64,000 nucleotides of DNA, from NCBI RefSeq assembly GCF_021284745.1, contig NZ_CP089925.1, positions 806,001 through 870,000 of the forward strand, read 5' to 3'. The translations under genes and the position numbers were made by a program. The stretch comes from Lysobacter sp. KIS68-7 (GTDB lineage: Bacteria > Pseudomonadota > Gammaproteobacteria > Xanthomonadales > Xanthomonadaceae). Of this stretch, positions 20,946 to 29,541 are shown piece after piece (the first letter of the stretch is position 1; each line of letters begins with the position of its first letter). The notes under the pieces are model-generated. The model searched no databases. It saw only the letters and a list, made by a program, of their open reading frames with translations, and was not told the origin of the DNA.

Positions 20946-21260
20946 ATGGTCGTTTACGAAGTCAACCTGGAATTCGACGTCGCGATCGCCGCGGCCTACC
21001 GCGAGTGGCTCCAGGGCCACGTCCGCGACATCCTCGCGCTGCCGGGCTTCGTCTCGGCGCAGGTGCACGAGGTCGTCGAGCCGCTGCCCACCGCGGGCCG
21101 CCAGGGGCTGTGCGTGCGTTACCAGGTGGAAGACCTCGGGGCGCTGGAAACCTACACGCGCGAACACGCGCCGCGCCTGCGCGCCGAGGGCCTGCAGCGC
21201 TTCGGCGAGGAAGGCGTGCGCATCCGCCGGCGCGTGCTGCGCGACATGCCGCTGGGCTGA
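20946..21260 (+). CDS. DUF4286 family protein
   Basis: 104 residues with a ferredoxin-like dimeric alpha/beta barrel pattern. MVVYEVNLEFDVAIAAAYREWLQGHVRDIL is typical of DUF4286, a small cytoplasmic family of unknown function distantly like antibiotic-biosynthesis monooxygenases. Start 2 bp after the DUF3667 stop implies coupling. The stop abuts the convergent DUF3106 gene (1-bp gap). Confidence 0.85.
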   Translation: MVVYEVNLEFDVAIAAAYREWLQGHVRDILALPGFVSAQVHEVVEPLPTAGRQGLCVRYQVEDLGALETYTREHAPRLRAEGLQRFGEEGVRIRRRVLRDMPLG

Positions 21261-21261
21261 G

Positions 21262-22887
21262 TCACTGCTCCAGCCGCGCGCGCAACCAGGCCGCGCGGTT
21301 CGCATCCGACGTCGACAACACATTGCGCACGAGCTCCTCGCGCGCCTGCGGTGGCACGCGCTGCGCGAGCACGGCCAGGTCCGCGCGCTGCGCGCTGTCC
21401 ATGCTGCGCAACATGCGGAGCATCGCTTCGTGCTGCGATTCGGGCATCTGCGCGAGCAAGGGTTGCAGCTTCGGATAGTCCGCGCCGATGGCGGGGCCGA
21501 GCAGCCAGCCGCGTTGCGTGGTGGCATCCAGCGCATCGAATTCTGCGCGCAGGCGAGCCTGGTCTTCCGGCGCGAGTTGCGCGAACGCCTGCACGGCGTT
21601 TTCAACCGCTTCCGCAGCCACCGGATCGAGGTGTCGCCAGGCCTGGTAGGCGACGCGCCATTGCGCGCGGCGCTCGCGCGGCTGCGCATCCCATTGCGCG
21701 ACGCGGCGGGCGAAGTCGGTGCGTTGCGCGGGCGACCAGGCGGTCCACAACGCGGCCTGTTCGCGCAGGTCGGCCTGCACCGGCGCGGGAATGTGCGCGA
21801 TCACGGAGGACATGACGGCCGGGAGGAGGACGTTCGCCGGCGCTTGCAGCGGTGTCGCGCGCGGAGGCGGCAAGGACGGCGGCGGCGCGGGTTCGGCGAG
21901 CACCGCGGCGGGCACGACGGGCGTGATGGCGGACGCAGGGGTTGCCGCCTCCTGCGCGGGCTGCACGGCGCGTTGTGCCGCATACCACGCGAAGAACGGC
22001 AGGTCCTGCGCGCGGTGCAATCCGTCGACGTCGGCGATCGCGAAGAAGTCGCGGTGCGTCCACGCGGCGAAGTCGGCGTCGAAGCGCGCCGCCGGTTCGT
22101 CTGCCGGCGGCAAGGTGCGCGTTCGGATGCCGCGGCCGGGCAGGCGGTCGAGCCAGCCGGGTTGCAGGAGGTACACCGCAACGCCGATGCCGGCGACAGC
22201 GAGGAGGCCGGCGACGATGGCCATGCGCAGGCGGTGCGGGCGTGGTGCACGCCCGTCGCGCGTCTCGGTGTGAGGTGCGGCGGCGGGTGTCGCGATCGCG
22301 GCCGTTGCAACGGCGGGTTCCGTGCGCACGGGTTCCGGCGCATCGATGGGTGACGGCGCGCTTCCGGTGCCCTGCATCCGCGCCAGCCGTTCCGCGGGCA
22401 TCTCCGCCACGCGGGTGCGCACGGCGTCGACCCAGCCCTGCCAGGCCTCGCGATCCGGCGTGCCGTCGTCGCGATAGGGAATGGCCCGCTGCAGCGCCGC
22501 GCGATACGCCTCGAGCGAAACACCGAGCGAGGTCGCGGCGTCCTCCATCTCCAGACCGCCCACCAGGCGCAGGAGCAGCGCGGCGCGCGGTCCGTTGCCC
22601 AGTGCGCCGAGCGGCAGCCAGGGCGGCGTCCAGCGCGCGTCTTCGGCCTGCCGGCGGAGGTCGGGCGCCGCGAGCAGCAGGGACCAGAAGCGCACCGGCC
22701 AGCCGGACATGGGCGTGGCGGAGGCACTGCCCGCGAACGCGCGCAAGGTGGCGGCCACGGCGACGTCGCCCCGTCGCGCATCGCCGCACTGAAGCTCGGC
22801 CAGGAGGGCGGCGCGGCGCTCGACGCCGCGGAGGAAAGCCGTGGGTGCTCCGGTCGACGAGGGAGGCGAATCGATCTGCGCGGTCAT
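21262..22887 (-). CDS. DUF3106 protein with sigma-factor-like N-terminal region
   Basis: 541 residues. The N-terminal third resembles a degenerate ECF sigma-factor region: LRLVGGLEMEDAATSLGVSLEAYRAALQRAI looks like a sigma region 4 helix-turn-helix. A single membrane helix (about 212-232, MAIVAGLLAVAGIGVAVYLL) follows, and the C-terminal 200 residues are repeated LTxWSPAQRxxFxxRVxQWD units of the DUF3106 type. This suggests an inner-membrane protein with a cytoplasmic nucleic-acid-binding-like head and a periplasmic tail; that topology is inference. The start is uncertain: ATG at 22923 is also in frame. The promoter may be TATCAT upstream on minus. Confidence 0.72.
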   Translation of the reverse strand: MTAQIDSPPSSTGAPTAFLRGVERRAALLAELQCGDARRGDVAVAATLRAFAGSASATPMSGWPVRFWSLLLAAPDLRRQAEDARWTPPWLPLGALGNGPRAALLLRLVGGLEMEDAATSLGVSLEAYRAALQRAIPYRDDGTPDREAWQGWVDAVRTRVAEMPAERLARMQGTGSAPSPIDAPEPVRTEPAVATAAIATPAAAPHTETRDGRAPRPHRLRMAIVAGLLAVAGIGVAVYLLQPGWLDRLPGRGIRTRTLPPADEPAARFDADFAAWTHRDFFAIADVDGLHRAQDLPFFAWYAAQRAVQPAQEAATPASAITPVVPAAVLAEPAPPPSLPPPRATPLQAPANVLLPAVMSSVIAHIPAPVQADLREQAALWTAWSPAQRTDFARRVAQWDAQPRERRAQWRVAYQAWRHLDPVAAEAVENAVQAFAQLAPEDQARLRAEFDALDATTQRGWLLGPAIGADYPKLQPLLAQMPESQHEAMLRMLRSMDSAQRADLAVLAQRVPPQAREELVRNVLSTSDANRAAWLRARLEQ

Positions 22888-23393
22888 ACGAGTCGGAGCG
22901 TCATCGGCCGTGATGATAGCCATCGGCGCGCGCGTGAGGGCCGTCACGCTCGTCGTTAAATTTGCGCTTGACCGAAGTCCCGAAGCCTGCTCCTCCAAGC
23001 CCGGCGCGGGTTCCGTCGAAATCGGTTGTGCACAGCGATAACCGGACCGTCACAAACGCTCCCGCCATGATCCACCGCGTCCGTGTTGCAAACTGGTTTC
23101 ACGCCCAAGTGCTTGATTCCAATGCGTTGTTTGGGGGTGGCACTTTTTTCACCAACGCAGAGGCAATCCGCATTTTTTGCCTTGGATGATGCTGTGGAAT
23201 CGCGCCATGCACAGATTTATCCACAGATCGTGTGGATAAGGGCAAAACTCTATGTGATTCGGTAGCTTGCATGACTATCGTCACGAAAGAGCCAAGAGTG
23301 CGCGCCAAACCAGTGGCCGTGAAGAAAGTCGAGTCCGGGCGAGGTGAAAGCAGCCGTAGGGGACGACGCGAACGGTCGCTAGACTGCGCTGCG
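22888..23393. other. 506-bp intergenic region upstream of priA
   Basis: No convincing gene. The region is AT-richer than its surroundings and contains T-runs (CACTTTTTTC near 23141, CATTTTTTGC near 23171), a perfect inverted pair of DnaA boxes (annotated separately) and a one-mismatch box TTGTGCACA at 23026-23034. TAGACT (23380-23385) ends 8 nt before the priA ATG and is the likely -10. Short open frames exist but none resembles a known protein. Confidence 0.6.
23217..23239. promoter_or_regulatory. Inverted pair of consensus DnaA boxes
   Basis: TTATCCACA (23217-23225) and its exact reverse complement TGTGGATAA (23231-23239) are separated by 5 nt. Both match the E. coli R-box consensus TTATNCACA fully. 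They lie 155 bp upstream of the priA start. They may place priA under DnaA control or act as a DnaA-titrating or replication-related site. Confidence 0.7.
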
Positions 23394-25574
23394 ATGTCCT
23401 CCGACAACACCCTCTTCCGTGTCGCGCTGCCTGTGCCGTTGGCGCGCCTGTTCGACTACCGCGCGCCCGAGGGCGCGCGCGCCGACGCGACGCAGATCGG
23501 CGGCCGCGTGCGCGTGCCGTTCGGTTCGCGGGAACTCATCGGTGTCGTGGCGGAGGTCGGACCCGCGGATGAGGCAGCGCGCGACCTGAAGGCGGCGCTC
23601 GCGCTGCTCGACGATCCACCGCTGCTGCAGGGCGAGCTGCTGGACTCCCTGCGCTGGCTCGCGCGCTACGTGCATGCCCCGCTCGGCGAGGTGCTCGCCA
23701 CCGCACTGCCGGCCGCGCTGCGCCAGGGCGCACCGCTGCCGGAGACCGACGCGATCGTCTGGCACCTGGTGTCCGGTGCGCTCGAACAGATCAAACGCGA
23801 CGGCGCACCCCGGCGACTGGCGGCGCTGCTCGACACGCAGCCGTTGACCGAAGACGCGCTCGACGACGCGATGCCGGGGTGGCGCGCCGCCGCGCGCACG
23901 CTCGCCACGCGCGGCTTGGCGCGGTCGGTGCGCGAAGCGCCATCGCATATCCCCGCAGGCGGCCGTGCCGGACACGCATTGAACGATGCACAGCGCGCGG
24001 CCGCCGATACGATCGCCGCGATCGACGGATTCGGCGCCGTGCTGCTCGATGGCGTGACCGGCAGCGGCAAGACCGAGGTGTACCTGGATGCGATCGCGGC
24101 GTGCCTGGCGCGCGATCGCCAGGCGCTGGTGCTCGTGCCCGAGATCGGCCTGACGCCGCAGACGCTGGCGCGCTTCCGCGCGCGCCTGGGCGTCGAGGTG
24201 CATGCCTTGCACTCCGGCCTCAACGACACCGCACGCGCGCGCGTGTGGGCCGCTGCGTGGCGCGGGGACGCGCGGGTGATCGTCGGCACGCGCTCGGCGA
24301 TCTTCACGCCGTTGCCGCGCGCGGGCCTGATCGTCGTCGACGAGGAACACGACGGCAGCTACAAGCAACAGGACGGCATCCGCTACCACGCGCGCGACTT
24401 CGCACTGGTGCGCGGCAAGGCGCTGGGCGTGCCGGTCGTGCTCGGCAGCGCGACGCCGTCGCTGGAATCGCTGCACAACGCACTGACCGAGCGTTACGTG
24501 CACGTGCGCCTGCCGCAACGCGCCGGCGATGCGCGCCCGCCGACGGTGCGCGTGCTCGACGTGCGCAAGCGTGCGCTCGATGCCGGGCTCTCCCCCGAGT
24601 TGATCGCCAAGCTGCGTGCCACCGTGGAAGCCGGCGGCCAGGCGCTCGTGTTCCGCAATCGCCGCGGGTATGCGCCGGTGCTGCTCTGCCACGACTGCGG
24701 CTGGAGCGCGCAATGCACGCGCTGCGAAACGCCGATGACGGTGCACGGCGGTGGACGGCGCCTGCAGTGCCATCACTGCGGTGCGCGACGTCCTGCGCCG
24801 CAGGCCTGCCCGGATTGCGGCGGCCTGGCGTTGCAGCCGCAAGGCGTGGGCACCGAGCGGCTGGAAGAACGGCTGTTGGAACTGTTCCCCGAGGTGCCGG
24901 TGCTGCGCGTGGATCGCGGCAGCACGCGGCGGCGCGATGCGCTCGAAACGATGCTCGGCGAACTCGGCGACCGCGCCGGCATCCTGGTCGGCACGCAGAT
25001 GCTCGCCAAAGGCCACGACCTGCCGAACCTCACGCTCGTGGCCGTGGTCGGCATCGACGAAGGCCTGTTCTCCGCCGACTTCCGCGCGAGCGAGAAGCTG
25101 GCGCAATTGCTGATCCAGGTCGCGGGTCGCGCAGGACGCGCGCGCAAGGCGGGCGAGGTGTGGTTGCAGACGCACCATCCGACGCATCCCTTGCTGCAGA
25201 CGCTGATCGCGGGTGGTTATCCGGCCTTTGCCGAGGCGGAGCTCGCCGAACGCGAAGTCGCCGGTTTCCCACCCTTCGCACATCTCGCATTGCTGCGCGC
25301 GGAAGCCAAGCACATCGATCCGGTGATGCGTTTCCTCGAATCGGCGAAGCGGGCGTTTGCGGACGCGGGTGTCGCCGGCGTCGAGGTGCATGGTCCGCTG
25401 CCGGCGCCGATGCCGCGGCGCGCGGGCTTCCAACGCGCGCAGGTGCTGGTGTCCTCGCCGCAGCGACGCGCGTTGCATGCGGCGCTGGAGCGTGCAGTGC
25501 CGCTCCTGCGCGAGACGCCGGAGGGCAAACGTTTGCGGTGGTCGCTGGACGTGGACCCGGTCGACCTCTACTAG
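23394..25574 (+). CDS. priA: Primosomal replication protein N' (PriA helicase)
   Basis: 726 residues. PriA recognises stalled forks and D-loops and reloads the replisome. The N-terminal 3'-DNA-binding domain is followed by Walker A GVTGSGKTEVYL, DEEH Walker B (VVDEEHDGSYKQQ), and the zinc region with four CxxC pairs (CHDCG, CTRCE, CHHCG, CPDCG), then helicase motifs VGTQMLAKGHDLPNL and LIQVAGRAGRA. The start MSSDNTLFRVALPVPL matches homologues; codons upstream are basic and unrelated. TAGACT ends 8 nt before the ATG and no Shine-Dalgarno is visible. ndh-like gene follows after 12 bp. Confidence 0.96.
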   Translation: MSSDNTLFRVALPVPLARLFDYRAPEGARADATQIGGRVRVPFGSRELIGVVAEVGPADEAARDLKAALALLDDPPLLQGELLDSLRWLARYVHAPLGEVLATALPAALRQGAPLPETDAIVWHLVSGALEQIKRDGAPRRLAALLDTQPLTEDALDDAMPGWRAAARTLATRGLARSVREAPSHIPAGGRAGHALNDAQRAAADTIAAIDGFGAVLLDGVTGSGKTEVYLDAIAACLARDRQALVLVPEIGLTPQTLARFRARLGVEVHALHSGLNDTARARVWAAAWRGDARVIVGTRSAIFTPLPRAGLIVVDEEHDGSYKQQDGIRYHARDFALVRGKALGVPVVLGSATPSLESLHNALTERYVHVRLPQRAGDARPPTVRVLDVRKRALDAGLSPELIAKLRATVEAGGQALVFRNRRGYAPVLLCHDCGWSAQCTRCETPMTVHGGGRRLQCHHCGARRPAPQACPDCGGLALQPQGVGTERLEERLLELFPEVPVLRVDRGSTRRRDALETMLGELGDRAGILVGTQMLAKGHDLPNLTLVAVVGIDEGLFSADFRASEKLAQLLIQVAGRAGRARKAGEVWLQTHHPTHPLLQTLIAGGYPAFAEAELAEREVAGFPPFAHLALLRAEAKHIDPVMRFLESAKRAFADAGVAGVEVHGPLPAPMPRRAGFQRAQVLVSSPQRRALHAALERAVPLLRETPEGKRLRWSLDVDPVDLY

Positions 25575-25586
25575 GAGAATCACCCC

Positions 25587-26849
25587 ATGGATGCAGTGCC
25601 CCACGTAGTCATCGTCGGCGGCGGATTTGCGGGCCTGTGGGCCACGCGCGGGCTTGCCAGCGCGCCGGTGCGCATCACGCTGATCGATCGCGGCAACCAC
25701 CATCTGTTCCAGCCGCTGCTTTACCAAGTCGCCACGGCGGGCTTATCCGCGCCGGATATCGCCGCGCCCCTGCGCCACATCCTGCGCCGACAACGCAACG
25801 CGACCGTGTTGATGGGCGAGGTGGTCGCGATCGACAAGGCAGGCAAGCAGGTGCGCCTGTCGAACGGCGATGCGATCGCCTACGACGCGCTCGTCGTGTG
25901 CACCGGTGCGACGCATGCGTATTTCGGCCACGACGAGTGGGCCCCGCACGCGCCGGGGCTGAAGACGCTCGACGATGCGCTGGCGATCCGTCGTCGCGTC
26001 TTGTGCGCCTTCGAACGCGCGGAAGCCGAGCGCGATCCTGCGCGTCGCACTGCGTGGCTCACCTTCGCGGTAGTCGGTGGCGGTCCGACGGGCGTCGAGC
26101 TCGCCGGCACGCTGGCCGAGATCTCACGGCACACGCTGCGCAAGGAATTCCGCAACATCGATCCGGGCGACGCGCGCGTGATGCTGCTCGAGGCGGGGCC
26201 GCGCGTGCTCGCGACGTTCCCGGAGGCGCTGTCGGCAAAGGCGACCGCGCAGTTGTCGAAGCTCGGCGTCGACGTGCGCACGGGCGTTCCGGTGGCGGGG
26301 ATCGACGCCGAAGGCTTCGCGCTCGGCGAAGAACGTATCGCGGCGCGCACCGTGTTGTGGGCCGCGGGCGTGGCGGCATCACCGCTCGCGCGCACGCTCG
26401 ACGTGCCGCTCGATCGCGCCGGTCGCGTGGCGGTGCGCACGGAAGACCTCACGTTGCCGGACCACCCGGACATCTTCGTCGCGGGCGACCTGGCGACGCT
26501 GCAACGCGCGGATGGCCGTCCCGTACCCGGTGTCGCGCCTGCCGCGAAGCAGATGGGCACGCACATCGCCAACGTGTTGCGCGCACGCTTCGCAGGCAAA
26601 CCCGCGCCGGCGCCATTCCGCTATCGCGACTTCGGCAACCTCGCCACGATCGGGCGCCGCGCGGCGGTGGTCGACCTGCACGGCTGGAAGTTCTCGGGCT
26701 ATCCCGCGTGGGTGTTCTGGCTCACGGCGCACGTGTTCTTCCTGATCGGCTTCCGCAATCGCGTCGTGGTGCTCCTCGACTGGGCGATGGCGTACTGGAC
26801 CTACCAGCGCAATGCGCGAATCGTGCTGGGCAAGGAACCGCCCCGCTGA
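25587..26849 (+). CDS. ndh: Type II NADH dehydrogenase-like FAD oxidoreductase
   Basis: 420 residues. FAD-binding VVIVGGGFAGLWATRGL at the N-terminus, a second dinucleotide loop FAVVGGGPTGVELAGTLAE (about 155-173, for NADH) and FVAGDLATLQ near 295 define the NDH-2 group, which passes electrons from NADH to quinone without pumping protons. The C-terminal hydrophobic/aromatic stretch (KFSGYPAWVFWLTAHVFFLI) fits the membrane-binding part of NDH-2. AGGAG precedes the ATG. It probably shares the priA transcript; no functional link is obvious. Some related proteins act on other quinone systems, so the symbol is by family. Confidence 0.88.
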   Translation: MDAVPHVVIVGGGFAGLWATRGLASAPVRITLIDRGNHHLFQPLLYQVATAGLSAPDIAAPLRHILRRQRNATVLMGEVVAIDKAGKQVRLSNGDAIAYDALVVCTGATHAYFGHDEWAPHAPGLKTLDDALAIRRRVLCAFERAEAERDPARRTAWLTFAVVGGGPTGVELAGTLAEISRHTLRKEFRNIDPGDARVMLLEAGPRVLATFPEALSAKATAQLSKLGVDVRTGVPVAGIDAEGFALGEERIAARTVLWAAGVAASPLARTLDVPLDRAGRVAVRTEDLTLPDHPDIFVAGDLATLQRADGRPVPGVAPAAKQMGTHIANVLRARFAGKPAPAPFRYRDFGNLATIGRRAAVVDLHGWKFSGYPAWVFWLTAHVFFLIGFRNRVVVLLDWAMAYWTYQRNARIVLGKEPPR

Positions 26850-26870
26850 GCGTGCCTCGCTAAAGCGCAA

Positions 26871-26892
26871 ACGGCCCGGTTTCCCGGGCCGT
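26871..26892. terminator. Intrinsic terminator between ndh and rpoH
   Basis: ACGGCCCGG-TTTC-CCGGGCCGT forms a perfect 9-bp stem between convergent genes. A T-tract follows on minus (TTTGCG); on plus the tail is weaker (CGCTGTTT). Confidence 0.75.
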
Positions 26893-26914
26893 CGCTGTTT
26901 CCTGCAATTGCGCC

Positions 26915-27793
<879 letters not shown>

Positions 27794-27800
27794 GGGCTGG

Positions 27801-27846
27801 ATTCTAGCAATGGCCATCTTGGATCGATCCCCACCTGAAAAGTTTC
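27801..27846 (-). promoter_or_regulatory. Candidate tandem rpoH promoters (leaderless sigma-70 and sigma-E-like)
   Basis: On the minus strand TAGAAT (27806 to 27801) is followed by 7 nt and the rpoH ATG. Further upstream GAAACTT (27846 to 27840), 16 nt, then TCCAAG (27823 to 27818) resembles a sigma-E promoter (GAACTT/TCNNA type), which would give a leader of about 20 nt. The GAAACTT lies inside the palindrome CTGAAA-AG-TTTCAG (27835-27848), next to a second one, GTTGCAT-GA-ATGCAAC (27850-27865). Sigma-E control of rpoH is known in E. coli. Confidence 0.45.
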
Positions 27847-27865
27847 AGCGTTGCATGAATGCAAC

Positions 27866-28174
27866 AACGACCGCCGGGCCCGGGGTTTGGGTCGGCGATT
27901 GATGCCACATCGGGTGTCGCCGGCCTGTCAGGGCCCCGGCGACGAAAAGCGCCCTCCACCGTCTTGGGGACGCCACGGCAGAGCCACAAGGGGCGCCGTG
28001 CCTTGCGATCCGTCGCGCGCTCGAAGACTGGGATCCCGCTGAAAAGTTCCTGTACCCGCTGGTTTTGTATTCAGGGTCGGTTGCCGACCGTTGGGGAGAA
28101 TCGCCGCCGCTCGGTGCCCAAACCTGAATACAGAAGGCGCCAGCTCCCCCCATGACCTAGAAAAGAGGTTTCGC
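27866..28174. other. Structured intergenic region between rpoH and the Ax21 gene
   Basis: No gene is supported. Structures visible: GTCGCCGG (27916-27923) pairs with CCGGCGAC (27936-27943); GGTCGG-TTG-CCGACC (28075-28089) is a perfect hairpin; TGTATTCAGG (28066-28075) and CCTGAATACA (28123-28132) form a 10-bp inverted repeat 47 nt apart. CTGAAAAGTTCC at 28039-28050 echoes the palindrome near rpoH and on the minus strand gives GGAACTT, a sigma-E-type -35, with TCTTCG 16 nt later. The plus-strand Ax21 leader ends with AAAAGAGG before the ATG. Confidence 0.5.
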
Positions 28175-28729
28175 ATGAAGCGTTCCCTGCTCTCCCTGGC
28201 CTTCCTTGCGGCGCTCCCCTTTGCCGCCTCCGCTGCCGACGGCCTGTCCTACAACTACGTCGAAGGCGGCTACGCCAAGACCGACTCCGTGCGCGATGCC
28301 GACGGCTGGGGCCTCAACGGCTCGGTCGCCATCCATCCCAACTTCCACCTCTTCGGCGGTTGGTCGCACCAGGAGTTCGACAACACCAACTTCGACTTCG
28401 ACCAGTACCGCTTCGGCGTCGGCTACAACCATCCGGTCGCCTCGAAGGTCGACCTCGTCACGCGCGTGGCTTACGAGAAGCTCGATGCCGGCAGCGCGCT
28501 CGATGCAGATGGCTACAGCATGGAAGTCGGCGTGCGTGGCGCTGCGAACGACATGTTCGAAGGCTATGCGATGGCCGGCTGGGAAGACTACGAAAAGGTC
28601 GACGGCGACTTCTACGGCAAGGTCGGCGCGCAGGCGAAGTTCAACCAGAACTGGGGCCTCGCCGGCGAAGTGAAGTTCATCCAGGGCGGCGACAAGCAGT
28701 GGTTCGTCGGCCCGCGCTTCACGTGGTGA
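28175..28729 (+). CDS. Ax21 family outer-membrane beta-barrel protein
   Basis: 184 residues. A signal peptide (about 1-20, PFAASA) is followed by GLSYNYVEGGYAKTD, GWGLNGSVAIHPNFHLFGGWSHQE and YRFGVGYNHPVASKVDLVTRVAYEKLDAG, which I recognise as Ax21-type sequence; it ends WFVGPRFTW, with a terminal aromatic typical of BAM-inserted barrels. Ax21 proteins are abundant outer-membrane and vesicle proteins of xanthomonads linked to motility and biofilm; their role as a plant elicitor was withdrawn. AAAAGAGG gives a good ribosome site. An intrinsic terminator follows. Confidence 0.87.
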   Translation: MKRSLLSLAFLAALPFAASAADGLSYNYVEGGYAKTDSVRDADGWGLNGSVAIHPNFHLFGGWSHQEFDNTNFDFDQYRFGVGYNHPVASKVDLVTRVAYEKLDAGSALDADGYSMEVGVRGAANDMFEGYAMAGWEDYEKVDGDFYGKVGAQAKFNQNWGLAGEVKFIQGGDKQWFVGPRFTW

Positions 28730-28748
28730 TGTCGCGTCGATCGCAATG

Positions 28749-28783
28749 AAAAAAGAAGCCCGGCATACGCCGGGCTTTCTTTC
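28749..28783 (+). terminator. Intrinsic terminator after the first Ax21 gene
   Basis: AGCCCGGC-ATAC-GCCGGGCT (28757-28776) preceded by A-rich sequence and followed by TTCTTTC. Confidence 0.88.
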
Positions 28784-28901
28784 ATGTCACTGGGCCGGAA
28801 GTCAGGGGAGAAAAAGTCAGGTTGCCTGAAATCCAATTGTTGTTACCTTGCGCGCGCCGCCGGAATGGGCGGCTTTTTTTATCTTCAGGGAATTAGACGT
28901 A
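28784..28901 (+). promoter_or_regulatory. Leader with internal intrinsic terminator (attenuator or sRNA)
   Basis: Between the first Ax21 terminator and the second gene lies a complete intrinsic terminator: GCCGCC-GGAATG-GGCGGC (28856-28873) followed by seven T (28874-28880). It sits only 21 bp before the next ATG. Upstream of it TCAGG-TTG-CCTGA (28818-28830) is a small hairpin. The second gene keeps its own CAGGG ribosome site after the T-run. So the region encodes either a short RNA of roughly 80-90 nt or an attenuator/riboregulator for the second gene. Confidence 0.7.
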
Positions 28902-29492
28902 ATGAAGAAGCAAGTCATCGCGGCCGCGATCCTCCTCGCCGCGTCGTTCGGCGCGTTCGCTGCCGAACCGAGCTACACCTACGCCCAGGTCGGCGTCGCG
29001 CGCAACACGCTCGAGCTGGACAGCAACACGAACATGGACTTCGACGGCTGGAACGTCAGCGGCTCGTACGAGTTCGCCAAGGACTTCCACGCCTTCGGCG
29101 GTTACCAGAAGACCAGCAACAACGACATCCTCGACATGGACCTGGAAGAAGGCCAGATCGGCCTCGGCTGGCATCCGTCCATCGCCGACAACGCCGATGC
29201 GATCGTCGAGTTGAGCTACATCAACCAGCGCGTCGAAGCGTCGGCGTTCGGCGTCAGCGCGCACGACAGCGCCAACGGCTACAAGGCGTCGGTCGGCTTC
29301 CGCTCCGCGTTCAACGACGTCATCGTCGGCACGCTGAAGGCCAACTACACCGACGGCTCGGACCTGGACAGCGAGTTCACGCCGTCCTTCGGCCTGGAAG
29401 CGCGCTTCAGCCCGATGTGGTCGGTCGTCGGCGAAGCCGAAGTCGGCCGCGACATCAAGCGTTACACGGTCGGCGTCCGCGCGAGCTTCTGA
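28902..29492 (+). CDS. Ax21-like outer-membrane beta-barrel protein (paralogue)
   Basis: 196 residues. Signal peptide about 1-21 (SFGAFA), then a barrel with the same layout as the preceding gene: SYTYAQVGVARNTLELDS, FDGWNVSGSYEFAKDFHAFGGYQKTSNN, GQIGLGWHPSIADNADAIVELSYINQRVEA, and a C-terminal YTVGVRASF with terminal Phe. Overall identity to the neighbour is low but strand spacing is alike, so this is an old duplication. Its leader contains an intrinsic terminator, so its expression is probably conditional. Confidence 0.82.
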   Translation: MKKQVIAAAILLAASFGAFAAEPSYTYAQVGVARNTLELDSNTNMDFDGWNVSGSYEFAKDFHAFGGYQKTSNNDILDMDLEEGQIGLGWHPSIADNADAIVELSYINQRVEASAFGVSAHDSANGYKASVGFRSAFNDVIVGTLKANYTDGSDLDSEFTPSFGLEARFSPMWSVVGEAEVGRDIKRYTVGVRASF

Positions 29493-29512
29493 TCGCAGCG
29501 GCATCGGCAACG

Positions 29513-29541
29513 AAAAAGCCCGGCATCCGCCGGGCTTTTTT
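29513..29541. terminator. Bidirectional intrinsic terminator
   Basis: AAAAAGCCCGGC-ATCC-GCCGGGCTTTTTT, ending in a T-run on both strands. It closes the Ax21 paralogue (plus) and overlaps the gpsA stop codon (minus). Confidence 0.92.

Noticed and set aside
23026-23239. Chromosomal origin oriC
   Set aside because: Only two perfect boxes, no dnaA, dnaN, rpmH or gyrB nearby and no AT-rich repeat cluster of usual size.
23099-23410. 103-codon minus frame in the gap before priA
   Set aside because: No homology-like features, no ribosome site, and it overlaps the DnaA boxes and the priA start.
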